The notes under the pieces are model-generated. The model saw only the letters and a program-made list of their open reading frames with translations. It did not search any database and was not told where the DNA came from. From contig NZ_CWKH01000001.1 in NCBI RefSeq assembly GCF_001245615.1, forward strand, positions 1,860,001-1,924,000: a stretch of 64,000 bases of DNA. The letters run 5' to 3'. Made by a program: the position numbers and the translations under genes. This document shows, in pieces, positions 17,157-26,016 of this stretch. Within the stretch, counting starts at the first letter, position 1. Each line of letters starts with the position of its first letter. The stretch comes from Mycolicibacterium neworleansense. GTDB taxonomy: Bacteria > Actinomycetota > Actinomycetes > Mycobacteriales > Mycobacteriaceae.

Positions 17157-18706
17157 CAGCCACATCCTCCTGAGGACGCCGAGGTCTCGGGGGCGCCGAC
17201 GCGCGGCAGTCCCAGTCCGACGCCGGTACGGGGGCGCTGCCCGGCCGCGTGGGCGTCGCCGGCGCGGGTACGTCGATGACCGGCCAGCGCGGCATCGGCG
17301 ATCAGATGGTGTGGCGCAGCGCCGGTCACGGTGGTGGTGACGATGTCGCCGGGCCGAATGTCGTTGTCGCCCGGGGTGAAGTGCACCAGCCGGCCGTCGC
17401 GGGCCCGGCCCGACATGCGGGCGGTGCTGGCGTCCTTACGCCCCTCTCCGGTGGCCACCAACAGCTCGACTTCCCGGCCGACCTGAGCCTGGTTCTCCGC
17501 CAAGGAAATTCGCTCCTGCAGCTCGATCAGCCGCTGATAGCGTTCGGTGACAACCGCTTTCGGTAGCTGATCGAGCATCACGGCAGCCGGGGTGCCGGGC
17601 CGGATCGAGTACTGGAAGGTGAAGGCGCTGGCGAACCGCGACTGTTCGACCACATCGAGGGTGGCCTGGAAATCTTCTTCGGTCTCGCCGGGGAAGCCCA
17701 CGATGAGGTCGGTGGTGATCGCCGCATCCGGGATCGCGGACCGGACCTTGTCGATGATGCCCAGGTAGCGCTCGGCCCGGTACGAGCGGCGCATCGCCTT
17801 GAGGATGCGGTCCGAGCCCGACTGCAGCGGCATGTGCAGCGTCGGGCAAACGTTGGGGGTCTGTGCCATCGCCTCGATGACGTCGTCGGTGAACTCGGCC
17901 GGATGCGGTGAGGTGAACCGGACCCGCTCGAGCCCGTCGATGTCGCCGCAGGCGCGCAGCAGCTTGGCGAACGCACTGCGGTCGCGGGGCACCTCGGGGT
18001 CGGCGAACGACACCCCGTAGGCGTTGACGTTCTGCCCCAACAGGGTGACCTCCAGCACGCCCTGGTCGGCCAGGGTCTGCACCTCGGCCAGGATGTCGCC
18101 GGGGCGCCGGTCCACTTCTTTGCCGCGCAGCGACGGAACGATGCAGAACGTGCAGGTGTTGTTGCAGCCCACCGAGATCGACACCCAGGCCGCGTATGCG
18201 GACTCGCGGGTCGCGGGCAGGGTGGACGGAAACTCCTGCAGGGCCTCGACGATCTCGACCTGGGCGGCGCGGTTGTGCCGGGCGCGCTCCAGCAGCGTCG
18301 GCAGCGACCCGATGTTGTGGGTGCCGAAGACCACGTCGACCCATGGGGCGCGGCGCAGCACCGAATCACGGTCCTTCTGCGCCAGACACCCGCCGACGGC
18401 GATCTGCATGTTCGGATCGGCCTGCTTGCGCGGGGCCAGGTGACTGAGGTTGCCGTAGAGCTTGTTGTCGGCGTTCTCCCGCACCGCGCAGGTGTTGAAC
18501 ACCACGATGTCGGCGTCGGCACCGTCTTCGGCCCGCCGGTATCCGGCGTCCTCCAGCAGGCCGGACAGCCGCTCGGAGTCATGCACGTTCATCTGGCAGC
18601 CGTACGTGCGGACCTGATAGGTGCGCGAGAGCTCACCAGAAGCCGGGTTGTGCGCTGTCGGCTCCTCGCGCGAGCGCCCGTCGGCAGCCGCTCCCCGGTT
18701 CACCAT
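17153..18706 (-). CDS. miaB: MiaB, tRNA-2-methylthio-N6-dimethylallyladenosine synthase
   Basis: A 517-residue radical-SAM methylthiotransferase. The N-terminal UPF0004 domain has three iron-sulfur cysteines ([24 protein letters not shown]). The radical-SAM domain has the CNNTCTFC motif and a C-terminal TRAM domain. It methylthiolates i6A37 in tRNAs reading UNN codons, after MiaA has added the isopentenyl group; miaA is missing from its usual place in this window. The ATG at 18706 gives a start resembling other mycobacterial MiaB proteins. A GTG at 18715 is an alternative, but its GAGG is only two bases away. The C-terminus carries a Cys/Gly tail beyond TRAM. Confidence 0.94.
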   Translation of the reverse strand: MVNRGAAADGRSREEPTAHNPASGELSRTYQVRTYGCQMNVHDSERLSGLLEDAGYRRAEDGADADIVVFNTCAVRENADNKLYGNLSHLAPRKQADPNMQIAVGGCLAQKDRDSVLRRAPWVDVVFGTHNIGSLPTLLERARHNRAAQVEIVEALQEFPSTLPATRESAYAAWVSISVGCNNTCTFCIVPSLRGKEVDRRPGDILAEVQTLADQGVLEVTLLGQNVNAYGVSFADPEVPRDRSAFAKLLRACGDIDGLERVRFTSPHPAEFTDDVIEAMAQTPNVCPTLHMPLQSGSDRILKAMRRSYRAERYLGIIDKVRSAIPDAAITTDLIVGFPGETEEDFQATLDVVEQSRFASAFTFQYSIRPGTPAAVMLDQLPKAVVTERYQRLIELQERISLAENQAQVGREVELLVATGEGRKDASTARMSGRARDGRLVHFTPGDNDIRPGDIVTTTVTGAAPHHLIADAALAGHRRTRAGDAHAAGQRPRTGVGLGLPRVGAPETSASSGGCGC

Positions 18707-18807
18707 CGTCGTCACGGCCTCAATGGTACGGAGCCGCCCGAAACGTTAACGCGGCGGATTCACGAGATCCGGGCAGGCTGGACATTCCCTGGGTAAGGTC
18801 ACCTGCC

Positions 18808-19593
18808 ATGGGGAGCCCCGGCGCGCAGCCGCAGGTCGATGATGCAGCACCGGCAGATGTGCCGATGATCTCACTGTCGGGAGTCAACAAGCACTTCGGA
18901 GCACTGCACGTTCTCAAAGACATCAACCTCGATGTGGGCCGCGGCCAGGTGGTGGTGGTCCTCGGGCCCTCGGGTTCGGGCAAGTCCACGTTGTGCCGCA
19001 CGATCAATCGGCTGGAGACCATCGACTCCGGCAGCATCGCGGTCGACGGCGAGACGCTGCCGGCCGAGGGCCGCAAGCTGGCCCAGCTCCGCTCGGACGT
19101 CGGCATGGTGTTCCAGTCCTTCAACCTGTTCGCGCACAAGACGATCCTGGAGAACGTCACGCTCGCGCCGGTGAAGGTGCGCCGGAAGTCCAAGGCCGAA
19201 GCCCGGGAGAAGGCGATGGCCCTGCTCGACCGTGTCGGGGTGGCCAATCAGGCCGACAAGTACCCGGCGCAGCTGTCCGGCGGCCAGCAGCAACGCGTCG
19301 CGATCGCCCGGTCGCTGGCGATGAACCCGAAGGTCATGCTGTTCGACGAGCCGACCAGCGCCCTGGATCCCGAGATGATCAACGAGGTTCTGGCGGTGAT
19401 GACCTCCCTGGCCGGCGAGGGCATGACGATGGTGGTGGTCACCCACGAGATGGGGTTCGCCCGGCGTGCATCGGACCGGGTGGTGTTCATGGCCGACGGC
19501 ACCATCGTCGAGGACGCGCCGCCGGCCGAGTTCTTCGACAATCCGAAATCGGATCGCGCCAAAGATTTTCTCGGCAAAATCCTTCATCACTGA
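18808..19593 (+). CDS. gluA: Glutamate ABC transporter ATP-binding protein GluA
   Basis: A 261-residue ABC ATPase of the polar-amino-acid type. Walker A is GPSGSGKST, the signature is LSGGQQQR, Walker B is VMLFDEP and the switch histidine lies in [10 protein letters not shown]. It energises import of glutamate (or a related amino acid) with GluB, GluC and GluD encoded immediately downstream. The specific substrate is inferred from gene order, which matches the gluABCD cluster of Corynebacterium and M. smegmatis. A -10 TAAGGT at 18794-18799 ends eight bases before the ATG, consistent with a leaderless start. The cluster is absent from this position in M. tuberculosis. Confidence 0.9.
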   Translation: MGSPGAQPQVDDAAPADVPMISLSGVNKHFGALHVLKDINLDVGRGQVVVVLGPSGSGKSTLCRTINRLETIDSGSIAVDGETLPAEGRKLAQLRSDVGMVFQSFNLFAHKTILENVTLAPVKVRRKSKAEAREKAMALLDRVGVANQADKYPAQLSGGQQQRVAIARSLAMNPKVMLFDEPTSALDPEMINEVLAVMTSLAGEGMTMVVVTHEMGFARRASDRVVFMADGTIVEDAPPAEFFDNPKSDRAKDFLGKILHH

Positions 19594-19617
19594 CGCTGTC
19601 CCGAAAGGAACCCGAAC

Positions 19618-20427
19618 ATGCCCGTGCCGTTCAAGTTGGTCGGTGCCCTCGCGCTCGCGATCGCCCTTCCCTTCGCCGCGACAGCCTGCGGCGGGGGTGA
19701 CGACGGCAACAAGATCGTCATCGGAACCAAGTACGACCAACCCGGTCTGGGCCAAAAGAACCCGGACGGCACCATGTCGGGATTCGACGTCGATGTGGCC
19801 CGGTACGTCGCCAAGGAACTCGGCTACACCGACGACCAGATCGAATGGAAGGAAGCGCCGTCCGCCCAGCGCGAGACGCTAATCCAGAACGATCAGGTCG
19901 ACTACATCGTCGCCACCTACTCGATCACCGACGCCCGCAAGGAGAAGGTCGACTTCGCCGGGCCGTACCTGTTGACCGGGCAGAGCCTGCTGGTGCGCGC
20001 CGACAACACCGACATCACCGGTGCGGCATCGCTGGAGAACAACAAGAAGCTGTGCTCGGTGTCCGGTTCGACGCCGGCGCAGCGGATCAAGGACGAGTAC
20101 CCCAAGGTGCAGTTGCAGCAGTACGACACCTACTCGCTGTGCCTCGAGGCACTCAAGAACGGCAACATCGATGCGCTGACCACCGATGAGGTGATCCTGG
20201 CCGGGTATGCCGCGCAGAGCCCCGGGACGTTCAAGATCGTCGGCGACACCTTCTCCGAGGAGCGCTACGGCATCGGGCTGAAGAAGGGCGACACCGAGTT
20301 GCGCAACAAGATCAACGACGCGATCGAGAAGATGGAGTCCAGCGGCGCCTGGAAGGAAGCGTTCGACAAGAACCTCGGGCCGGCCGGCATCCAGGCACCG
20401 ACGCCGCCGTCGGTCGACCGCAACTGA
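19618..20427 (+). CDS. gluB: Glutamate ABC transporter substrate-binding lipoprotein GluB
   Basis: A 269-residue family 3 solute-binding protein. A signal peptide (LVGALALAIALPFA) ends at a lipobox-type ATAC, which would leave a lipidated cysteine followed by a Gly/Asp linker. The ligand-binding fold includes GTKYDQPGLGQKNPDGTMSGFDVDVARY and the SITDARKEKVDFAGPYLLTGQ motif characteristic of amino-acid binders, with the arginine that contacts the substrate carboxylate. It captures glutamate outside the membrane and delivers it to GluCD. GAAAGGA lies about ten bases before the ATG, and the gene follows gluA after 24 bases. Confidence 0.88.
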   Translation: MPVPFKLVGALALAIALPFAATACGGGDDGNKIVIGTKYDQPGLGQKNPDGTMSGFDVDVARYVAKELGYTDDQIEWKEAPSAQRETLIQNDQVDYIVATYSITDARKEKVDFAGPYLLTGQSLLVRADNTDITGAASLENNKKLCSVSGSTPAQRIKDEYPKVQLQQYDTYSLCLEALKNGNIDALTTDEVILAGYAAQSPGTFKIVGDTFSEERYGIGLKKGDTELRNKINDAIEKMESSGAWKEAFDKNLGPAGIQAPTPPSVDRN

Positions 20428-20449
20428 GCGGCGAGGTAACGCTCCGGCC

Positions 20450-21130
20450 GTGGAGATCTTCACTCAATACCGCGACGAGATATTCGCGGCGTTCTGGACC
20501 ACCATCCAGCTGACGGTGTACTCCGCGGTCGGCGCACTCATTCTGGGTACCGTGCTGGCCGCCATGCGGCTCGCGCCCGTGCCGGTGCTGAACTGGCTCG
20601 GCACCGCATACGTCAACATTGTTCGCAACACCCCACTCACCCTGATCATCGTGTTCTGCTCGCTCGGGGTGGGACAGACTCTGCAGATCACCTTCACCGA
20701 CCCGGACTCACCAACCTCCATCGTGGACACCAATTTTCGGTTGGCTGTGCTCGGATTGACGGTCTACACGGCGTCATTCGTCTGTGAAACGATCCGGTCC
20801 GGGGTCAACACGGTCCCGTTGGGTCAGGCCGAAGCTGCGCGGTCACTCGGGTTGACCTTCGGGCAGAATCTGCGATTGATCCTGCTGCCCCAGGCATTTC
20901 GGGCGGTGATCATCCCGCTGGGTTCGGTACTGATCGCGTTGACGAAGAACACCACGATCGCCTCGGCGATCGGCGTGGCCGAGGCGGCACTGTTGATGAA
21001 GGAGATGATCGAGGACACCGCCGCGGTGCTCACCATCGGCGTCATCATGGCGGCCGGATTCATCCTGCTGACGTTGCCGCTGGGCTTGTTCTTCGGGTGG
21101 TTGGGTAAGCGAATGGCGGTGGCGCGGTGA
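20450..21130 (+). CDS. gluC: Glutamate ABC transporter permease GluC
   Basis: A 226-residue permease of the HisM/HisQ type with about five membrane helices. The EAA loop that contacts the ATPase is EAARSLGLTFGQNLRLILLPQAF. The start is a GTG 22 bases after gluB. The stop codon TGA at 21128-21130 overlaps by one base the ATG of the repeat-encoded mini-ORF that separates gluC from gluD. Confidence 0.9.
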   Translation: MEIFTQYRDEIFAAFWTTIQLTVYSAVGALILGTVLAAMRLAPVPVLNWLGTAYVNIVRNTPLTLIIVFCSLGVGQTLQITFTDPDSPTSIVDTNFRLAVLGLTVYTASFVCETIRSGVNTVPLGQAEAARSLGLTFGQNLRLILLPQAFRAVIIPLGSVLIALTKNTTIASAIGVAEAALLMKEMIEDTAAVLTIGVIMAAGFILLTLPLGLFFGWLGKRMAVAR

Positions 21131-21227
21131 TGAGCGCTTGCGCGAAGAACAGACAAGCACCGATGAGCGCTTGCGCGAAGAACAGACAAACACCGATGAG
21201 CGCTTGCGCGAAGAACGGACAAGCATG
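21129..21227 (+). repeat. Three tandem copies of a 33-bp repeat at the gluC-gluD junction
   Basis: Units start at 21129, 21162 and 21195. Each begins GATGAGCGCTTGCGCGAAGA and continues with ACNGACAANCA, with only single-base differences between copies. The 33-base period is a multiple of three, so all frames stay open through the array. The arrangement recalls MIRU-type mycobacterial repeats that sit between cotranscribed genes and overlap flanking stop and start codons. Confidence 0.85.
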
Positions 21228-21228
21228 A
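21130..21228 (+). CDS. Repeat-encoded 32-residue mini-ORF bridging gluC and gluD
   Basis: The array encodes three copies of an 11-residue unit, MSACAKNRQAP, MSACAKNRQTP and a final MSACAKNGQA. The first ATG overlaps the gluC stop (TGATG), and the TGA at 21226-21228 overlaps the gluD ATG (ATGA at 21225). Every unit brings its own ATG in frame, so ribosomes could re-initiate at any copy. Whether the peptide has a function is unknown; the geometry suggests translational coupling that sets the GluC:GluD ratio. A second open frame through the repeats would add a repeated Asp-Glu-Arg-Leu-Arg-Glu-Glu extension to the GluD N-terminus. Confidence 0.55.
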   Translation: MSACAKNRQAPMSACAKNRQTPMSACAKNGQA

Positions 21229-22121
21229 CGGGCGCCTCGGTCCTGTTCGACGCCCCGGGCCCGCGGGCCCGGGTCCGTAACCACGCGTTGACCGCGCTCA
21301 CGGTCGTCGCCGCCGGCGCGGCGATTGCCTTCGTGCTGTACCAACTCTGGGCCAAGGACCAGTTCCAGGGCGCGAAGTGGAAGCCATTTCTCACCTCGAA
21401 CCTGTGGACCACCTACGTCCTACCGGGTGTGCAGGGCACGCTGACGGCGGCGGGCATCTCGATCGTGTTGGCACTCGTGCTGGGCCTGCTGCTCGGGGTC
21501 GGCCGGTTGTCGCCCATTCCCCCGCTCCGGTGGCTCTGTGCGGTGATCGTGGAGTTCTTCCGCGCGGTGCCGGTGCTGGTCATGATGATCTTCGCGTACT
21601 TCCTCTACGGGATGTACGACCTGTTCCCGTCCAAGCACATCGCGCTGGCGGGCGTGATCACCGGCCTGACGCTCTACAACGGCGCCGTGATCGCCGAAAT
21701 CGTCCGGGCCGGCGTCAACTCTCTGCCCCGCGGCCAACAAGAAGCCGCGTGGTCACTCGGGATGACGTGGACTCAGACGATGCGGCTGATCCTGTTGCCT
21801 CAGGCGATCACGGCGATGCTGCCGGTGCTGGTGTCGCAGCTGGTGGTGGTGCTCAAGGACACCGCGATCGGCTATCAGATCACCTTCGTCGAGATGGTGC
21901 GGCAGGGCACGAATATCGGGTCTGCGTATACGAACATCCTGCCCGCACTGATCGTCATCGCAATCCTGATGATCAGCGTCAACTTCGCACTGTCGGTATT
22001 GGCCACGCGGATCGAACGCCGGTTGCGCCGCTCCAGTCGTGGGCCCGCACCGTTGGAGGCCGAGGCCGTCGAGCAGGAAGGCGCACCGGGCGCGCAGGTA
22101 TTGCACACCCAACGGGACTGA
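21225..22121 (+). CDS. gluD: Glutamate ABC transporter permease GluD
   Basis: A 298-residue permease of the HisM/HisQ type with membrane helices from about residue 25 onward and an EAA loop QEAAWSLGMTWTQTMRLILLPQA. It pairs with GluC as the membrane channel. The ATG at 21225 is chosen because it gives the normal short N-terminus (MTGASVLFDAPGP) and overlaps the stop of the repeat-encoded mini-ORF. An in-frame start at 21138 would add 29 repeat-derived residues. The C-terminal 35 residues are hydrophilic. Confidence 0.88.
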   Translation: MTGASVLFDAPGPRARVRNHALTALTVVAAGAAIAFVLYQLWAKDQFQGAKWKPFLTSNLWTTYVLPGVQGTLTAAGISIVLALVLGLLLGVGRLSPIPPLRWLCAVIVEFFRAVPVLVMMIFAYFLYGMYDLFPSKHIALAGVITGLTLYNGAVIAEIVRAGVNSLPRGQQEAAWSLGMTWTQTMRLILLPQAITAMLPVLVSQLVVVLKDTAIGYQITFVEMVRQGTNIGSAYTNILPALIVIAILMISVNFALSVLATRIERRLRRSSRGPAPLEAEAVEQEGAPGAQVLHTQRD

Positions 22122-22122
22122 C

Positions 22123-22158
22123 CCGGTTATAGCGACACAATGCGGCCGCTATACCCGG
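22123..22158. terminator. Bidirectional stem-loop between gluD and recX
   Basis: CCGGTTATAGCG and CGCTATACCCGG form a 12-bp stem with one mismatch around a 12-base loop. It starts at the gluD stop and overlaps the recX stop (22149), so it could end transcription from both sides. Confidence 0.45.
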
Positions 22159-22712
22159 CGCCGCTCCCGCTCACTCGCCAGCTCCACGCTGACGACGTCG
22201 AAGGCCATCGACTGGTTGTAGCCGCGGCGGGCCAGCATGCCGACCAGCCGCCGGGTCACCTTGACGTCGCCGTCGTCGTCCGTGAGCCGTTCGCGACGCA
22301 ACTTGTCCCGGACCAGTTGCTCGGCCCGCTGCCGTTCGGCAGCCGGGTCCAAATCGGCCAGCGCCGACTCGATGACGTCGTTGTCGACACCCTTCTTACG
22401 AAGCTCGACAGCCAAGGCGCGCTTGCCTTTTCCCGCGTTGGCGTGCCGCGAGCGCACCCACTGCTCGGCGAAGTCCTCGTCGTCGATCAGCCCGACCTCG
22501 GCGAGCCGATTGAGCACCTTGGCACTGAGGTCGTCTTCGTAACCCCGTTTGGTGAGCTGTTCGGTCAACTCGGCACGGGTGCGGGCCCGCACAGTGAGCA
22601 GGCGCAGGCAGACGTTCTTCGCCTGCTCCTCGCGCTTGCGCGGATCCTGCGCCTGCTCCCCCTCGGGCCTACCCGACGGCTCAGAAATCAACCGGGGCGG
22701 GAAGGACGTCAT
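22149..22712 (-). CDS. recX: RecX, regulator of RecA
   Basis: A 187-residue RecX built of helical repeats ([73 protein letters not shown]). RecX binds in the RecA filament groove and inhibits RecA. The gene overlaps the recA 3' end by 32 bases, as is usual in mycobacteria, so it is cotranscribed with recA and damage-inducible. Confidence 0.92.
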   Translation of the reverse strand: MTSFPPRLISEPSGRPEGEQAQDPRKREEQAKNVCLRLLTVRARTRAELTEQLTKRGYEDDLSAKVLNRLAEVGLIDDEDFAEQWVRSRHANAGKGKRALAVELRKKGVDNDVIESALADLDPAAERQRAEQLVRDKLRRERLTDDDGDVKVTRRLVGMLARRGYNQSMAFDVVSVELASERERRRV

Positions 22713-23736
22713 CAGGCTTTGCCTCGGCCGTCACGACAGCACCGATACCGAGCTTTTCCTTGATCTTCTTCTCGATCTCGTTGGCGACATCGACGTTCTC
22801 CAACAGGAACTTGCGGGCGTTCTCCTTACCCTGACCCAGCTGCTCACCCTCATAGGTGAACCAGGACCCGGACTTGCGGATGAAGCCGTGCTCGACACCC
22901 ATGTCGATGAGTGAGCCTTCGCGGCTGATGCCGTGGCCGTACAGGATGTCGAACTCAGCCTGCTTGAACGGCGGCGACACCTTGTTCTTGACGACCTTGA
23001 CGCGGGTGCGGTTACCGACCGCGTCGGTCCCGTCCTTGAGTGTCTCGATGCGGCGCACATCCAGGCGGACCGAGGCGTAGAACTTCAAAGCCTTACCACC
23101 CGTGGTGGTTTCGGGCGAGCCGAACATCACACCGATCTTCTCGCGGAGCTGGTTGATGAAGATCGCAGTGGTACCCGAGTTGTTCAGCGCACCGGTCATC
23201 TTGCGCAGCGCCTGGCTCATCAGGCGGGCCTGCAGACCGACATGGCTGTCACCCATCTCACCCTCGATTTCGGCCCGGGGCACCAGCGCGGCCACCGAGT
23301 CGATCACCAGGATGTCCAGCGCGCCCGAGCGCACCAGCATGTCGGCGATCTCCAGCGCCTGCTCACCGGTGTCCGGCTGGCTCACCAGCAGCGAGTCGGT
23401 GTCCACACCGAGCTTCTTGGCGTACTCGGGGTCGAGGGCGTGCTCGGCGTCGATGAACGCCGCGATGCCGCCGGCGGCCTGGGCGTTGGCCACCGCGTGC
23501 AGTGCCACCGTGGTCTTACCCGAGGATTCCGGGCCGTAGATCTCGACAACGCGGCCGCGCGGCAGGCCACCGATGCCGAGCGCCACATCCAGGGAGATCG
23601 AACCGGTGGGGATCACCGAGATCGGCTGGCGCACCTCCTCGCCGAGGCGCATCACCGAGCCTTTACCGAAGTTCTTGTCGATCTGGGCCATCGCCAGTTC
23701 GAGCGCTTTTTCGCGATCAGGGGCCTGCTGCGCCAT
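22681..23736 (-). CDS. recA: RecA recombinase (intein-free)
   Basis: A 351-residue RecA with Walker A GPESSGKT (residues 68-75), Walker [13 protein letters not shown], the loop-L1 segment [10 protein letters not shown] and loop-L2 segment around [22 protein letters not shown]. It forms filaments on ssDNA, catalyses strand exchange and stimulates LexA cleavage. Unlike M. tuberculosis RecA there is no intein. GGAGAGG lies about eight bases before the ATG. Two damage-responsive elements lie upstream: a PafBC-type promoter and a LexA box. Confidence 0.97.
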   Translation of the reverse strand: MAQQAPDREKALELAMAQIDKNFGKGSVMRLGEEVRQPISVIPTGSISLDVALGIGGLPRGRVVEIYGPESSGKTTVALHAVANAQAAGGIAAFIDAEHALDPEYAKKLGVDTDSLLVSQPDTGEQALEIADMLVRSGALDILVIDSVAALVPRAEIEGEMGDSHVGLQARLMSQALRKMTGALNNSGTTAIFINQLREKIGVMFGSPETTTGGKALKFYASVRLDVRRIETLKDGTDAVGNRTRVKVVKNKVSPPFKQAEFDILYGHGISREGSLIDMGVEHGFIRKSGSWFTYEGEQLGQGKENARKFLLENVDVANEIEKKIKEKLGIGAVVTAEAKPDDVLPAPVDF

Positions 23737-23790
23737 GATGGTGCCTCTCCAAGTAGTCGTGTTGACCGGTGTTCCGATCGGTTGGCCGTG

Positions 23791-23813
23791 ACGCTAGGCC
23801 AGGGCACCGACAA
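23791..23813 (-). promoter_or_regulatory. PafBC-type (LexA-independent) recA promoter
   Basis: On the minus strand TTGTCGGTG, then CCCTGGCC, then TAGCGT: an exact match to TTGTCRGTG-N8-TANNNT, the RecA/LexA-independent damage promoter of mycobacteria. It ends about 55 bases before the recA ATG. Confidence 0.85.
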
Positions 23814-23838
23814 GTCGGTCGAACACAGCCCAGACTAG

Positions 23839-23854
23839 ACGAACATCTGTTCGA
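23839..23854 (-). promoter_or_regulatory. LexA (SOS) box of recA
   Basis: ACGAACATCTGTTCGA matches TCGAAC-N4-GTTCGA at all but one position. It lies about 25 bases upstream of the PafBC-type element, giving recA separate LexA-dependent and LexA-independent inputs as known in M. tuberculosis. Confidence 0.85.
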
Positions 23855-23884
23855 TTCAAGAAGACACGCCGGAGCGGATCGCGG

Positions 23885-24088
23885 TCAACGACGCCAGTTC
23901 GGAAAGTTGTCGAGATCCCGCAGCGTCATGACGAACCCGAAGGCGCCGACGGCGATGGCCAGGAAATATCCGATGGCGGCCGGCCATCCCGACAGGGTCG
24001 ACGCGACCAGCCAACACAGCAGAACCGCTGCGATTACCAGCAAGACACCGTAGAGCGGTGTTCGCATCGGATGGTCACCGAGCCCCAT
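23885..24088 (-). CDS. Small two-helix membrane protein
   Basis: A 67-residue protein made almost entirely of two membrane helices (GVLLVIAAVLLCWLVAST and AAIGYFLAIAVGAFGFVMTL) with a short charged end (RDLDNFPNWRR). Nothing identifies a function. The ATG at 24088 has a GGAG only two bases away; the ATG at 24067 is an alternative that removes seven residues. It lies between recA and the DUF3046 gene on the same strand, and codon bias is strong. Confidence 0.6.
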   Translation of the reverse strand: MGLGDHPMRTPLYGVLLVIAAVLLCWLVASTLSGWPAAIGYFLAIAVGAFGFVMTLRDLDNFPNWRR

Positions 24089-24156
24089 GACTCCGGTATA
24101 CGCCGAAAAAGCGCCCAGGAAAAGACGTCACCCACCGCGGATCCGTCGTCGGCAAT

Positions 24157-24351
24157 TCACCACTGGTCACGCGGAACGTCGAAGTCCGAACACAACGCCC
24201 GCCACACATCGCGCGGGTCCACGCCGTCCTCGATGGCCTGCGCGGCCGTGCGGCCGTCGAGGGCGCTGAGCACGTGGTCCACGAGCAACGAGCGACCCCG
24301 CATCGCGCCGAACTGGCCGTCTACGAGCTCATGGAATTCCGTCAACCGCAC
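24157..24351 (-). CDS. DUF3046 protein (Rv2738c-like)
   Basis: A 64-residue actinobacterial DUF3046 protein with the typical start MRLTEFHELV and the conserved GRTAAQAIEDGVDPRDVWRA segment ending in FDVPRDQW. Function is unknown, but its place beside recA is conserved. The GTG start is probably leaderless: on the minus strand a -10 TAGGTT (24358-24363) ends six bases before it. The last three bases of that box are also the stop codon of the upstream glycosyltransferase gene. Confidence 0.88.
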   Translation of the reverse strand: MRLTEFHELVDGQFGAMRGRSLLVDHVLSALDGRTAAQAIEDGVDPRDVWRALCSDFDVPRDQW

Positions 24352-24360
24352 GGGCCCAAC

Positions 24361-25533
24361 CTACCCAGTGGCCGCGACTGCGTCATGGCACACCCGTACC
24401 GGATCTGCCACCTCGCTCAGCGACGAGCCGGCGCGCTGCGCGGCCGCACGGTAGGAGGGCGACCCGAGCACGGTACCGACCGCGGCGGCCAGCGAATCCG
24501 CGGACAGCGGCCGCACCAGCCGCCCACTGCCCTGGCGCACAATACGATTGGCGATCTCCCACTGATCACCGCCGCCCGGTACCACCACCATCGGCACGCC
24601 GGCCAACAGCGCCTTGGACACAAACCCGTGCCCGCCGCCGCAGATCACCAGATCGGCATGTGACAGCAGCTCGTCCTGGCGGCCCAGGCCCACCGCGGCC
24701 CACGGAGGCACCTCGACATCGGCGCCGCCCAGCCGCGACACCACCACACGGGCACCTTCGGGCAGTATGTCGCCCGGGCGCAGCGACTCCAGGACCAGTT
24801 CGGTCATCCCCTGCGTCCCGGTGGTCGCGGTGGACGGTGCCACCATCACGACCGGCCCCGACCCCGGCGGCACGGCCAGCACCGCATCGGTCGGCTCGAA
24901 GTGCAACGGACCCACCACCACGGCCTCGGCGGGCCAATCCGGGCGCGGCACCTCCAGGGCCGGCAGGGTGGCGATCAACCGGCGCACGGGTCCGGGGTCG
25001 AGGGCCGGCAAGCCGATCTGGGCCCGCACCTCGGCCCGCTGCGCCAGGCCGGCCCGCCAGGAGCGTGCGGTCAGCGCGCGCATGACGGTGTCGCGCAGCC
25101 GTCCGCGCAGGCCGACACCGGGGGCCAACCCGCTGCCGATCGGCGGCAACCCCTTCGACGGCAGGTACAGCGGATGCGGATTGAGCTCGACCCACGGCAG
25201 CCCCAGCAGCTCGGCGGCCATCCCGCCACAGGCGGTGATCACGTCGGAGACCACGAGATCCGGGTGCAGCTCCCGAAGCACCGGAACGTTCAGGCCCGCC
25301 ATCCGCGCGGCGCGTTGGTGGATCTTGGCCCCGGCATCGGCATCGTCGTCGTCATCGGTCACATCGAGGCCGATGAGTTCGACTGCGTCGATACCGGCCG
25401 CCCGCGCGGTATCGAGCCATTCGACGCCGGTCAACAGCGTCGGGACATCCCCCGCGGCCAGGAACTTCAGACACAATGCAAGGGCCGGGAAGGCATGTCC
25501 GGGATCGGGTCCGGCGACCACAGCTACGCGCAC
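24361..25533 (-). CDS. Glycosyltransferase, MGT/UGT-like (Rv2739c-like)
   Basis: A 390-residue GT-B fold protein. The start VAVVAGPDPGHAFPALALCLKFLAAG is a typical acceptor-side Rossmann motif with the GH pair. The C-terminal donor domain contains HADLVICGGGHGFVSKALLAGVPMVVVPGGGDQWEIANRI, the signature region of MGT/UGT macrolide-type glycosyltransferases. Donor and acceptor are unknown; M. tuberculosis Rv2739c is annotated only as a transferase. The start is GTG at 25533. It is divergent from ephG with a 41-base gap. Confidence 0.8.
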   Translation of the reverse strand: MRVAVVAGPDPGHAFPALALCLKFLAAGDVPTLLTGVEWLDTARAAGIDAVELIGLDVTDDDDDADAGAKIHQRAARMAGLNVPVLRELHPDLVVSDVITACGGMAAELLGLPWVELNPHPLYLPSKGLPPIGSGLAPGVGLRGRLRDTVMRALTARSWRAGLAQRAEVRAQIGLPALDPGPVRRLIATLPALEVPRPDWPAEAVVVGPLHFEPTDAVLAVPPGSGPVVMVAPSTATTGTQGMTELVLESLRPGDILPEGARVVVSRLGGADVEVPPWAAVGLGRQDELLSHADLVICGGGHGFVSKALLAGVPMVVVPGGGDQWEIANRIVRQGSGRLVRPLSADSLAAAVGTVLGSPSYRAAAQRAGSSLSEVADPVRVCHDAVAATG

Positions 25534-25574
25534 CGGCCTACCCTGCCATAGGCCTTCCCCACTAGGCTGCGGGC

Positions 25575-26009
25575 ATGGCTGACCAATCCACCACCGCAGC
25601 TGCGTCCCAGACCGGCACGGTCGAGACCTTCCTCAACGCACTGCAGGCGCAGGACTTCGACACGGCCGAGAGCGCGCTGGCGCAGAACCTGGTGTACCAG
25701 AACGTCGGTTTTCCGACCATCTACGGACGCAACCGCGCGATGAAGCTGTTCCGGTCGATGCCGGGCCGGGTGGGCTTCGAGGTGAAGATCCACCGGATCG
25801 CCGCCGACGGTGCGGCCGTGCTGACCGAGCGCACGGACGCGCTGGTGTTCGGGCCGCTGCGCCTGCAGTTCTGGGTCTGCGGGGTGTTCGAGGTGCACGA
25901 GGGCCGAATCACGCTGTGGCGCGACTACTTCGACATGTTCGACATGCTCAAGGCGACGGTGCGCGGCCTGGTCGGCGCCGTCGTGCCGTCACTGCGCACG
26001 TCGTTGTAG
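25575..26009 (+). CDS. ephG: Limonene-1,2-epoxide hydrolase-like protein EphG
   Basis: A 144-residue LEH-family epoxide hydrolase with a single alpha+beta domain. The catalytic Asp-Arg-Asp triad of this family can be placed on the Asp of ERTDAL, the Arg of the GRNRAMK segment and the Asp of WRDYFDMFD. It hydrolyses epoxides, possibly of sterol or fatty-acid origin as proposed for Rv2740. A -10 TAGGCT at 25563-25568 ends six bases before the ATG, so it is probably leaderless. It is convergent with pspM, eight bases apart. Confidence 0.88.
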   Translation: MADQSTTAAASQTGTVETFLNALQAQDFDTAESALAQNLVYQNVGFPTIYGRNRAMKLFRSMPGRVGFEVKIHRIAADGAAVLTERTDALVFGPLRLQFWVCGVFEVHEGRITLWRDYFDMFDMLKATVRGLVGAVVPSLRTSL

Positions 26010-26016
26010 GAGCGAT

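Noticed and set aside
22681..23736. Intein in recA, as in M. tuberculosis.
   Set aside because: The protein is 351 residues with continuous RecA motifs, so no intein is present.
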